DNA of 64,000 bases, taken from positions 37,060,408-37,124,407 of the forward strand of contig JAYGXS010000001.1 in the NCBI GenBank assembly GCA_036362985.1, read 5' to 3'. Positions 11,500 through 21,349 of the stretch are shown here, piece after piece. The stretch comes from Ligula intestinalis (lineage: Eukaryota > Platyhelminthes > Cestoda > Diphyllobothriidea > Diphyllobothriidae). Position numbers and translations under genes: made by a program. Within the stretch, counting starts at the first letter, position 1, and every line of letters starts with the position of its first letter. The notes under the pieces are model-generated. The model searched no databases, had not been told where the DNA came from, and saw nothing but the letters and a program-made list of their open reading frames with translations.

Positions 11500-12640
11500 C
11501 TTGCTCCCGTACTTTCCCTAGTAGAGTCTTAATTTGGGTCTTAGACCAGTATGAAAAGCCCCGTCTTTCTGTAGTAAAAGACCGGGTGTTCTAAAGCGTA
11601 TCTAGTCTGGGTAATACGAAGGAAAGCAAATATCAATAAAACTGTAAAAAAAGGAAAAAACAGTAATAAGAATTTGAATAATCTAAAGTTTGTCAACAAA
11701 AAGCACGTCATAACTAAAATGTGCAGTTGTAAAAATGTCAGTAAATAACTTTATTTTAAAAAATTATCAACTTGAACTAAGATCAACAAAACAAAAAGTA
11801 AAATGAGAAAGCTAAACTCACTTATTTAAACCAGTTCAAAACTGAAATAAAAATAGTATACCTAATAATGAACTGAAAACTAAAGTGAAAGCTGAAAATT
11901 AAGTACAAATACGTTAAATAAACCAAATAAAATAACCTTTCGTAAAGCTCTTGTGCATCTTAACTGTAGGTGTATTTGGCGCTAACTATACTAATCTAAC
12001 CCCAGAACGGTAAGTTGAACCTCCGGTTAGGTGAAGTAGACGACCTCCTAACCAGAACCCAATAAACTATAAAGTATAAGTAAGTAAAAATGTCCAAATT
12101 TCTCACAACCAATACACTGTAATAAAGTAAGCAATGCAGGTATATGTCTGTGTTTATTTATGGCACGCTATTTTACTGAAAAAACATTAGATTGTTAGAA
12201 CAATTTCTAGGACCAAACGTAGGAATCCACCATTTTCGCTTTCCATTTCGTCTATGGTTGCCGAATTGCCTTTGAGTTAAGGCAATATGTAATTGAAAAA
12301 ATCATGTTTGCGGCCTTCATCACAATCGTTCTTTCTGTATAATTAAATAAAAGTAAGCCAAATTTTTTTTACACACGCTTATTACCGCCACCGAATTCGG
12401 ACTTACGAATTTTACAAATGAATTAATTGTCCAACTACAAGGGAAATTAAATGTCTCCATAAGATATAGCAATCCAGTTTTCGACCCAGTGCTTTTTATT
12501 TCTATTAATTTTTTAACCTCATTTTTATAGTAAGAAGCCATTTTTGGAAACTTGCGAAAGTTAATTTAAGGATGAAATGGTATAATAGCCCTCTAAAATA
12601 TTAAAACCAAACTCTAATATTCTAGGTCTTCCTTTACAGT
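11500..12640. other. AT-rich spacer
   Basis: A-rich tract at 11630-11960. The only listed-size frame (12320-12541, minus, 73 codons) has no recognisable feature. Nothing else is supported. Confidence 0.4.
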
Positions 12641-12689
12641 GCATAAATCAAAAGCTAAGATTCATGCATACGCACAGGTGCTAATTCAA

Positions 12690-13145
12690 TGCAAACGCGC
12701 CTTTTGCTCAGCCATCCTCTTAATTCCGACATCAGCCTCATTTCTCTCCTATTGCGCAGCCAGGAGGCATGCTGGGGCCCCAGATCGCATACATTTTTCA
12801 GTAGCATCAACATATCGACAGGTTTTATGAAATATATCAGTCGACCAAAACGGAGATATCCACCCGGGGGCTGGCGCTCTTCCCATACCTATAAATCACA
12901 TCCTGGAAGGGTCTCTCGGGGCTAGAGGTGATTGTACTGGTGGTGGTGAGGAACTCAGAGGAGGGTCTTACGGGCCGTGGAGAAGTCGGTCGACGCCCGA
13001 CTGATTCCGTAGCAAACGCCAGTCAGCGTGACGTGTGTAGTAGCGGCAAGTGGCTCAGTCGAAACAACGCCGATCTCTATCATCGGCTGCAGTTGAGTGA
13101 GCTTTTTGGCTACGAGAAAGACGGAATGTCGCGGGAGGGTTGACA
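12690..13145. other. GC-rich island of unknown nature
   Basis: Composition jumps here relative to both flanks. Overlapping frames occur on both strands (for example 12928-13143 plus, 12955-13233 minus), but none carries a motif I know. This may be an unclassified retroelement tail or a CpG-type island. Pyrimidine microsatellite (CT)n follows at about 13384-13397. Confidence 0.3.
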
Positions 13146-13439
13146 TTAGGGGGAACAAAAGTGGGAAAAGGGCTGCCTCGCGGACTTCCGAAATAATTTT
13201 CAGGGTGAAGTAAGCAGACCAATGACGACCCATTTGATTTATTCATATCCTGCATACCCCTAAAATCAGGAAAAATATAAAAGGCAACGTAAAAAGCCTG
13301 TTTTTCGCAAACAATTGGCGACCAGCATCTAATGGACGTTTGCCGTTCGAATGAGGGGAAAATGATTAAATAATTAAAGCTCACCCTCTCTCTCTCTGCC
13401 TTTCAGTTTGCTGTTGCGTTTTTTCAGGGTAAGCAAGCG

Positions 13440-14460
13440 TCACCAATGTGAGTTGAAATAATTCATTTTACAACGCGCATTAGATGTTCTGATTTGACAA
13501 TTACCAGGCATTATGAGGACTTCCTTTAAAACTGAATCATGTAGATCAACCACCAAAATAATCAAGCTTTCGAGCAGCAGACATGCAGTCGATAAACGAA
13601 CGTGGCGAAGAGAAGCACGCATTAGTTGTTCACAAGGGAGTACAAGAATGCACGTGTGCTTTGGAAGAATGCTATAATTTGGACTATAACTGAACAAAAC
13701 GTGTGCGGTAGGCAAGGAAATGATTACAACATCAATGTCAAATGTGTTGTTATACAAATCCCTTCAGTACTGCTGATAAGATTAATGAATATAGTATGCA
13801 TACGAGCACCTGACTTTGCGTTAGATAATACTACTTTAAGAAGGAGAATGAGGGCAAATTACTACGCTAAAATGTGTATCTTAAAATTACTCAAAGCAAA
13901 ATTATCCCAGCTCTTGAGAGATAAGGATTTTTAACGCGCACAGGGCTGACAGTGAGACTTACATCCTAAATATAATATGGTCCAAAGGTAAGCATTTCAC
14001 ATTTGCCAAATCCACGCATTTGTGAATTCCAATGGAAAAACTGGCAAATAACACAGAGTGAAATTTTCGTATCTCTAGTAAAACAATGCTTCTTTGTTTG
14101 ATTTTGAGTCATAACCTTCCTTACGGCAGTTATTTTAAACTATTGACATTCTTTTGATTGCACGATTTACATTCTGAAAAACAGACAAAGGGGTTTCCTG
14201 TATAAACATATAAAAATTAGTTTAATGATGTTGATATCCAAAAGATCATGTCAATGAACTTATCTCTGCTATACTTTTATCTAACTGTAGTCCATTTGTA
14301 ATCACTAGTTATAATCAGCCAAAATGTTCTCCACAACGACTGTTAAAAAAGCTGTCAATTTCAACTGATTTATTAGCATTTAAATGCATTCAATTTCGTT
14401 TACACTGACAGTCAAGCATCCCAGGAAATGTAATTTCAGGGAAAAGCATTATTTTGGAAA
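13440..14460. other. Spacer with overlapping frames but no assigned gene
   Basis: Frames of 105 codons (13440-13757, minus) and 102 codons (13626-13934, plus) overlap on opposite strands. Neither has family motifs or convincing splice sites, and both look like chance frames. Confidence 0.35.
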
Positions 14461-14469
14461 AAGAGGAAA

Positions 14470-15420
14470 CCTAATTCAGTAAATGCTCGACGCTGGATCC
14501 CTAGGTCATCGTCAGCCTTTAGGAAAATGTGCAAAAAACAATTGACATTTCAAAGCGCTGCAACATTTATATAGTCGTTTGGTGTGGGCGCTAAATAGTA
14601 GTTGCAATTTGAGTCACATCATGGTGGACATAACTAACATTTGCACTGGCGTAATGGCTAACTAGCGACTGTAATTTGAGTCGGTCCAGGGTCAATCCAG
14701 GTCAAACAAACGCCGTGGTTCACGTTGGTCCATAGTTATTGGCTGTAGCCTCTTCCACCTTTCTTTGAGGTGTTTGTACACTCCAGGAAACTCGATACGC
14801 TGGTTAATGCATGAATCATAGAAGTACATGTTCTCAAGAAATTCTCCGCCTTTTTTGGAGGGGCAAACGCTGACGATGATGTTTTGTCTTTATATAAGGA
14901 AAAATTCGCCAGGTGTTTGTTTTGGGCGCCTGAGTGGAACTATTTGGTTTCCTTTTGTTGGATTTTTGTTGCCTCATGCAACAGCATACAAAGTCCCTGG
15001 ATAACCAGTGCGGAAAAACAATTAACATAGATAATTAAGCTCGTTTCGGTAAGTTTCTTTCTCAGAGCAGCCTGTCTTCGCTTGGCGTAGCAGCCTGTTG
15101 ACGGCACTCCTTTTATAAGAGATGGAGTTGTTACTTTCATAGTTAATAACAACTTACGCATACGTGTCTTTGCGGTAAACGGACGCTTGTAAGGTTCCAT
15201 CAGCGTTTTGCTGCACGAGAACATCCAGAAACGGAAGTTTGTTCTTAACCCCCTTGTCTTTGAAATGTTGGTTATTCCTTGCACATTGTTTTCAAGTCAG
15301 ACGGTGACCTGGGGATCCATTGTCAAAAAGATACTGACTAGAACTTTTCATTTTTCCAAAGGAGGCCTTTCCTTGAAAATACGTTCACTTATCAGTTTTA
15401 ATTTGCCTTCATGTATTTAG
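14470..15420 (-). mobile_element. Penelope-like element of a second lineage, 3' remnant (PLE-2)
   Basis: On the minus strand a conserved RT block reads KNKLPFLDVLVQ..ADGTLQ then SVYRKDTY near 15225-15155. It is followed by SYKRSAVN.LLRQAKTGC and a GYP segment. The true frame differs from the longest open frame there, and it has in-frame stops. Further downstream, near 14840-14690, a C-terminal segment reads NMYFYDSCINQRIE then YKHLKERW. The GIY-YIG core between these parts appears deleted. A terminal segment at 14530-14475 resembles a decayed hammerhead core (CTGACGA, with GAGC in place of GAAA). The residues differ clearly from PLE-3, so this is a separate lineage. It lies about 270 bp upstream of PLE-3's left repeat. 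Confidence 0.75.
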
Positions 15421-15429
15421 AAGGTATAT

Positions 15430-15690
15430 GCCCTATTGAAGCCTTCCAAATGAAAGGGCAAAATAGAATAATCTTCCTTTTTTAGTATTTGTAATACAAA
15501 AGGAATATTAAAGTTATCTTTAATATTGCCTTTGTAATATGACTTTGACATGTATAAAATAGCTTTTTGAATTTTTAAACTAGCTTCTCAAAATCGGACA
15601 ATTACTTTCCCAAATATACGTTAGATCTTTTGCACATTCTTGTTTACCGTAATTTACTAGCGACAACCTTATTGTCTGAAAGAGTTTGAG
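15430..15690. other. AT-rich spacer between two PLEs
   Basis: No frame or repeat could be supported. It contains a short local inverted match (TATTAAAGTTATCTTTAATATT) around 15507-15530. Confidence 0.4.
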
Positions 15691-15800
15691 ATTATTAGAT
15701 TTGCGAAAATTCCCATCAGAGAATTTAGAAGTCCAGTTTGGCGAGTAAACGTGTACTTTCGGAAAATTCTCGTCAGGCCTTACATTTATATAGAAACTAG
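15690..15800 (-). repeat. PLE terminal repeat, inverted at the left side of PLE-3
   Basis: On the minus strand the order is TATATAAATGTAAGGC, the hammerhead core, GCCAAACTGG, then a second partial core CTGATGGGAATTTTCGC. The same series occurs on the plus strand after PLE tails near 25170, 26975, 27490 and 44380. Here it sits upstream of a plus-strand PLE but points the opposite way, giving the inverted arrangement seen at both fold-back elements in this window. Confidence 0.7.
15740..15780 (-). ncRNA. Candidate hammerhead ribozyme (PLE type)
   Basis: Minus-strand reading: stem I strand GGC (15779-15777), core CTGACGA (15776-15770), stem II loop GAATTTTCC, core GAAA (15760-15757), stem III GTA..ACGT..TAC plus the A-T closing pair, then TC at 15744-15743, then GCC, which pairs with GGC to make stem I. 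Hammerhead cores allow any base at the fifth position of CTGANGA. Predicted cleavage is 3' of C15743. Short stem III ribozymes in PLE terminal repeats are established. This is the copy in the window that best fits the consensus. Stem II is weak. Self-cleavage is untested. Confidence 0.6.
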
Positions 15801-15809
15801 GTGCGAGTC

Positions 15810-15848
15810 AGCACTCACAGTCGGCACTCACAGTCGGCACTCACATCC
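15810..15848 (+). repeat. Short tandem repeat
   Basis: Three units of a 14-base repeat, GTCGGCACTCACA-like, directly upstream of the PLE-3 coding remnant. Confidence 0.8.
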
Positions 15849-15859
15849 CCCGTTTGTAA

Positions 15860-17278
15860 GGTCTACCATCAATTTATAAGAATGGCCTGCCAGTTCGTCC
15901 GATTATGGACATGCGTAACTCACCATATAATGCTGTAGCGAAGTGGTTAGCAGAGAAACTCAAACCTATACGGCTTCAGCTGGCACCACGTAACTATAGA
16001 GACACCTTCGAACTTATCAACGACATCAAAGACGTGAATCTAAGCGGTAGGAGGATGCTCTCTCTAGACGTATCATCGCTGGTTACAAACGTCCCGGTTA
16101 CCAAGACAGTAGATTACATTTGCGAATACCTGGTGACAAATCAGATGGAAATAGGAAAACCGACAAATGCACTGAAGGAACTACTACTTAAATGCACACT
16201 AAACGTGCAGTTCTTTTTTGACAGCCAACTATACAGACAAATAGTGTTTCCATCGGCTCACCTCTTGGACCCCTACTAGCTGACATATTACTGGGGAAGC
16301 TAGAGAAATTTCAACTAAGTGACCAGATCCACAAGTTAAAACACTATGGCCGGTACGTTGATGATATCTGCGCGATCGCCGCTACCGAAACTGACGTAGA
16401 TGCACTCTTAAATGCGGTCAACCAAGCACACCCATCCATTAATTTCACACTGGAGGTGGAAAAGACAGGTTCGCTTCCGTTCTTGGACGTCCTCCTAAGT
16501 CGCAGACCTGACGGTAGCGTCCGAAGGAGTGTGTATCGAAAGAAAACCTGGTCTGGACAGTGCACAGACTTGAACAGTTTTGCACCTCTCCAACAGAAGC
16601 GATATCTATTTCGATGCGTAGTGCAGAAGGCTAGGCAAATTTGTTCAGCAGACAGTATTGAGGAGGAGCTCAAGAAAATCGAGGACCTACTGCGTGCAAA
16701 TGGGTATCCTGAAAGATTTATTTCAAGGAATAGGGTGGAGAAACAAATAAGAACTACTGCACCAACTGTAGAAAAGACAAAACTATTCCTCAAAGTCCCC
16801 TTTTGAGAGGACGGAGCAAGTGAACTGCTGGAAAGACGCCTAGACCAAGCCGTTACAAGAATCTTCCCAGCAGCCAGAGTTCAGGTATTATTCTTAACCA
16901 ACCCAATCTTACATGGGGAAGGTAAGGATACGTTACCAGCTCAGAACACCTCAATGTGCATCTACTCTTTCACTTGTTCCTGTGGAGCAGGTTATATTGG
17001 TCGTAGGAGCCGGTGCCAATCCGGCATGGCTGACAGAAGGTGGAGTCAGGAGCATAAACAGCTCTATTCCGGCGCATATGGTCGATTTCAGACATCCGGT
17101 GGAGCCCAACGAAGCTTTCCGAGTGATCTACAGGGTTCCAATAAATTATCCGAAGCCCCTGGGTCAGCGCCTGCTAACAACAACAGAAGCGACAGCTACC
17201 AAGTTGATAAATTCCGCTTCGTGCGCACAAAATAACTTCTTGCAAGCCCCACAGTTGGCATGGCCCACAATCACTTAG
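15860..17278 (+). pseudogene. Penelope-like reverse transcriptase with GIY-YIG endonuclease, broken (PLE-3)
   Basis: This is the fullest PLE copy here. It starts within the RT domain (GLP...NGLPVRPIMDMRNSPY near 15860-15925), so the N-terminus is missing. RT motif A, SLDVSSLVTNVP, is at about 16063-16098. A one-base frameshift before 16255 separates the first frame from motif B, GSPLGPLLADI (16255-16287), and motif C, YVDD (16354-16365, the catalytic aspartates). LPFLDVL is at 16474. One TGA at 16804 splits RT from the downstream endonuclease, whose signature CIYSFTCSCGAGYIGR is at 16957-17004. A further shift leads to EAFRVIYRVP...QRLL near 17111-17176. The element is inactive but clearly identifiable. 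The family copies itself by target-primed reverse transcription. Confidence 0.9.
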
Positions 17279-17460
17279 CGGCATGCAGTCATCCACACTG
17301 TCTGTCTGCCTCCCCCCCGCCACACAGGCCGACGTCTCGAGACAGGGATGGCACCGAGGTGACCGCCATGGATAACGAGAGACAGACGAGAAAATTCATC
17401 GAAGCTCTGACGTCGAGCTTGGCCAGCATGAACAGGCATGTGGATCTTGATTTAAGCTAG
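17279..17460 (+). mobile_element. PLE-3 3' tail
   Basis: The tail begins CACTTAGCGGCATGCAGTCATCC, which corresponds to CACTTAGCTGCATGTACTCATC at the tails near 26860 and 27300. C-rich stretches follow. The usual CCTGATGA terminal segment is not recognisable at this end, so the right terminus is probably lost. Confidence 0.6.
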
Positions 17461-17755
17461 GGATGCTTGAACCTAGCGTGAAAAACAGCAGTCTTTCCGT
17501 GCTCGGTCAAGAAGAAATGGGTGAGGTTGTCTCTAGTGGTCTTTTTTGTGTCCTCATATAGTATAGCTACCTACTTAACATTTAATTAGGTTGAATTACC
17601 TGTACACTTCTGGTTTTCAACGCGCCGTCTATCAATCTAGCAGGGATTTTCCGATGGCATTGGAATGTATAATGGTTCTCCGAAGGCAAGCACATTCCAT
17701 AACTGCTAAACTCGGCAAATTAAGCAAAATTGACCTTTTGAACTACCCACGGGAA

Positions 17756-18082
17756 CTACCGCTTACTTAAAAATTTTGAGTAGGGTGATTCGCCTAATCT
17801 CCTAGCCTTTTGTACTTTCTTCAGCTTTTTTCTAGTTGGTTTTGGTGATACCACTGTAAAATGTTTCTCAGTTACCTCGCCCGAGGTTTGGGCACACCCC
17901 TTTACATACACGCGTTCACCGTTGGTGAGGCAGAGGGTTGGCAATGACATAAAAGCCACCTCCGGTGTCTTCTCCCAAAGTTTGAGTACGCGAAACAACT
18001 TGCCCTCGTAACGTTTTTTTATTGGGCATTCAAATTGGGTTTTAATTTCTTCCCTAACACAACCCGCCCGTCCTCTCCCTTG
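17756..18082 (-). CDS. Unrecognised coding-like frame, possible host exon
   Basis: Open on the minus strand for about 109 codons, from just after a TGA near 18085 to a TAG at 17756. The frame has no ATG near its start, so if real it is an internal or terminal exon. A possible acceptor, TTGTGTTAG, ends near 18049, and a possible donor (AA then GTAAGC) lies near 17764. The predicted peptide looks protein-like, with hydrophobic LPTLCL and GERVYVKG segments and then a lysine/arginine-rich C-terminal part (PTRKKLKKVQKARR). I do not recognise a family. It is not part of the PLE, because the residues do not match any PLE block. It could be a host exon, a retrocopy or chance. Confidence 0.35.
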   Translation of the reverse strand, partial: QGRGRAGCVREEIKTQFECPIKKRYEGKLFRVLKLWEKTPEVAFMSLPTLCLTNGERVYVKGCAQTSGEVTEKHFTVVSPKPTRKKLKKVQKARRLGESPYSKFLSKR

Positions 18083-18089
18083 AAATCAC

Positions 18090-19225
18090 TCGATCGTATG
18101 CCTGCGGGGCGCGCTTCACACTTTCCCCAGACGACCCCACGACACAATGCTACCTAGGCATGCACTGATTCTGCAACCCCCCAGAACACTGGACCCACAC
18201 CTACCCCTCCCACCTCCAGAATCTATGGAAACGGGATTCACGTCACCATACTCTCCCCACATCATCTCCGTTTGAGGTCAGGAAAAATGTCATAACTGGT
18301 CAAAAACAATGTGCTCATTTTATCTTGCATTTCTTATTTTTACAGTTGCGGAATCGGTTATACTGCTTCATTTCTACTGATTAAGAAAGTTTAAATGTGT
18401 AGTTGTAAACAATTGACCTTGCTTAAGTTTTTTTTAAAAATTTAAATCAGTCAAAAATGGGATAATTGCCTCGGTGAAAACGCTGTTTCAATAGTGAATG
18501 GCTTTAAGTAAAATCAACACACAATTGATAAGTGTTATAATCCTTTCCATGGTAATAGCAAGTTTCACCAAAAAACTCGCTATTCTAAAACCATAATTGA
18601 AAGAACAAGTTCAAATATTCGATTGGCACCGCTTGAAGTTAAATATATGTCACAACCTAAAGTAAAAATGAAGTTTGGCGTTTTCTCAACCACCTGTAGA
18701 TCAAACAAAGCCAAAAAGATAGTCTAAATTAATAGCCTGAAGTTCTGTACGCTTTAAACTTCATTCTTTTTTGGTTAAATACCAACAGAAAATGATACAA
18801 AACAGCGGCTGATATCCTAAAATATGGCCTCTGTAAAAGGACTGATTAGATCATGTTATGATGCGGATTAGGCCGTTGCATACCTAAGGGAGCTGTCGTA
18901 GCTGCAATGTGCCAGCTTACGGACAGGCAATTTTTACAGAGCTGGACAAAGTCAGCAAACCACTAACTGTGCAATGCATTCTCCTTGCTGAATATGAGGT
19001 CTGAATACATAAAGCATAAATTATTGAACGAATGCACGATTATTTCCCTCTATAGGTTCTCATATAATGGTTAATTATATTGATGGCAAATTTTGATTTC
19101 TATCACTTTGCAAGATGTAATTTCAGTTGTGCTGATTCTGTCATATATCGGGGCATGAGGTATGACATTTTTTGTGAAACTTCTTGTCAAATATGACAGC
19201 CACTTCGTTCATGTTGGTCATATAG
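18090..19225. other. Spacer, GC-richer at its left end
   Basis: 18050-18260 is C-rich without a supported frame. The remainder is AT-rich, and no repeat shared with other parts of the window was seen. Confidence 0.35.
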
Positions 19226-19254
19226 ATTGGAACATAAATTGGCGTACAAACCTT

Positions 19255-20130
19255 TGTTTTCGACAAAGTTTCATCAGACCCGTAATTTTATATCGTAATT
19301 AAATAAATGAACTCCGCGGGTTGGTAGTGCAGTTTTCAGCAGAGGTAAGGGGGGGGGGGTAATCGGAGTCGAGAACTTCATCAGCGTTATAGGGACTGGT
19401 AGCCGACAGAGATGATAAGCTGTAAACCGTTGGATTAGTGACTTTCGGCCATGGGACCTGCGGCGCCGTTTCGAAGTTCTTTTGGGCGCACAGGGTCGGT
19501 CGGCTTAGCCTAACGGCGACCGTTTCTACCTTAGCCAAAAGACCCTGTCCAAGGAATTTTGAATAGCTTGAGGATACCTTGTAGATCACTCGGAAGGCCG
19601 CCCTGGTATCCACGTGATAGTCTGAGTCTACCAGGTACGTTAGAATAGAATTGTTGATACCCTTTATTTGATCCTGCCCTTACCATGCTGGAATGTACTC
19701 TCGTAGAATTTTGGACAAACGCCGGCTCATGCGATCGATGTATTCTTGCTCAAAAGAGCAGGTGAATGAACAGATGCACTTAGAACTGGTCTGGGTTGGC
19801 ATTCTTCCCTTAAGTTCTCTGCATAGAATGGGATAAGTCGAGAACAGTACATGGGCGTTGGCTGCTGGAAAGATAGTTGCTACAGTTTAAATCAGACGCT
19901 TCCTTAGAAGTTTGCTTGGCGCGTCCCCTCTTAAATGGGACTCTGATTAATATTCACCTCTCCTCTGCTGTAAACACTAGGGGCTTTGACGGTCTTTCAG
20001 CCATGTTCTTAGCGACAAATTGATTGGGATATCCATTTTTGTGAAGAGCACATTGAAAAATCTTAAACTCTTCTTCGATACTATCAATAGAGCAGATTGT
20101 TTTCGCCCTTTGTGTCAAATACGCACTTAA
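19255..20130 (-). mobile_element. Penelope-like element, 3' remnant (PLE-4)
   Basis: Minus-strand blocks in order: a segment with SIEEEFK and GYPNQFVAKN near 20095-20020; a decayed GIY-YIG region (CSFTCSFEQEYIDR-like) near 19780-19735; LTYLVDSDYHVDTRAAFRVIYKVSSSYSKFLGQ near 19640-19545; then VRLSRPTLCAQKN near 19515-19475. Frames are interrupted, and the longest clean one is 19299-19613. The tail carries a run of eleven Gs (19349-19359) and a terminal segment TTTCATCAGACCCG near 19268, the decayed equivalent of the hammerhead-bearing end. Confidence 0.8.
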
Positions 20131-20139
20131 TTACATTTA

Positions 20140-20465
20140 AACTGATATAAAGTGGGTTTATTAGCCGGACGACGTCTTCTTACGATAGTTAATAGGTTAA
20201 CTACACCTGGTAGTCCTTCACTCAATAGTACATTGAAGATTGTGAACGATCTGAATACCCTTTTGTTTTTGTTCGAAAGCTGTCACACCTGTTCTTCTTC
20301 CAATTTATTTGGATATTAATCTTAAAAACTGCCTTTTGTTATTCATGGTTCAATGTGTAAATGCTGAAATGTTCGACAGTTATGAAATATGGGTTCTTAC
20401 ATAGAAATACCTCATTGCTGACAGGTTCAAATTGTACTGGTGAATTTGCTTTTAAAACATCTACT
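20140..20465. other. Spacer between PLE-4 and the mariner copy
   Basis: No frame or repeat could be supported. Confidence 0.4.
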
Positions 20466-20469
20466 TAGC

Positions 20470-21340
20470 AGACCATATCAGTTCGCTTTGACAAAACTTT
20501 GACCTCATGAATAAGCCAAACAGTTCGACAGAATCAAAGGTAGCTAACAAACCAGAGGTCACCTTTGAGTCAGATCCATCGCAATAAGTACGTAAATTAT
20601 CCATAATTTTTGGTGTTAGCAAGCTCTTTATACGTACTCAGCTGGTCAAATTCGCTAAATCGAGAAACTAGATATTTGGGTCTCACATAAACCGAAGGAA
20701 CGGCGAAAAAACGTTTTAAAACTTGCAGAATGCTGCTTTCTCGTCACAAAAATGGTTCAGTTTTGGGACCGAAGGTTGACGTGTAATGCTAAATGGATAC
20801 AAAATGATAAGTGTAGATGTTCAGCATAAGTGTTCGACAAGAGTAATCTACCAAAAAACAACAACCTAAAACACGTCCTATGGTTTGGCGTAAATATGAT
20901 GCACCATGACTTCATGAAACCTGGTGCATCGATCCCATTAAGAGTATACAGCGACATGCTGGAACCAATGATCCAAACTCTTGCAGAAAAAAGCCAAGAA
21001 TATGCAACTTTTCAAATTCCGTTCTATTGCACGACAACACTCAACCAAACATACCGCAAAAATCATAGTGGAAAAACTACAGGAGTTGAAATTTGAGATT
21101 TTCCTATCATCCACCATCCTCAGAAGGTCTTACCCCAACTTAATTCCAGGTCCTAGGGAATTTGAATATCTTGTTGACAGGCAAACTCTTTAATGCCAGA
21201 GGGATTGTAAAACATGCCCTACAATATCAAATTGACTTCCAATTACCTTGCATCTACGCCAGGAGACTGAACAAGCTTTCGATGAATTAGCAACTGTGTT
21301 GACGGCCTAAGGACATATGTTCATAAGTACAACTATTAAT
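20470..21340 (+). pseudogene. Mariner transposase, near full-length but decayed
   Basis: Reading across three frames recovers the mariner order. An N-terminal helix-turn-helix-like part reads FDLMNKP then VRKLSIIFGVSKLFI (20510-20625). The linker reads KLDIWVSHKPKERRKN (about 20666-20713). The first catalytic region is LTCNAKWIQND near 20779-20811 (family: TCDEKW, with the first aspartate lost here). The middle block is FMKPGASIP..VYSDMLE (about 20912-20965). The second catalytic region is LLHDNTQPN near 21026-21052 (family HDNARPH), then KIIVEKLQELKFEI (21059-21100) and HPP-S-D-TP near 21112. The C-terminal part is FNARGIVKHA near 21190-21219. Multiple stops and shifts make it inactive. Terminal inverted repeats were not identified. 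Confidence 0.85.
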
Positions 21341-21349
21341 CGCACTTAA

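Noticed and set aside
14940..15284. 114-codon minus frame as a host gene
   Set aside because: It is a shifted reading of the PLE-2 RT block; the homologous frame lies one base over.
15810..15848. CRISPR-like array
   Set aside because: Three directly abutting short units without spacers: a simple tandem repeat in a eukaryotic setting.
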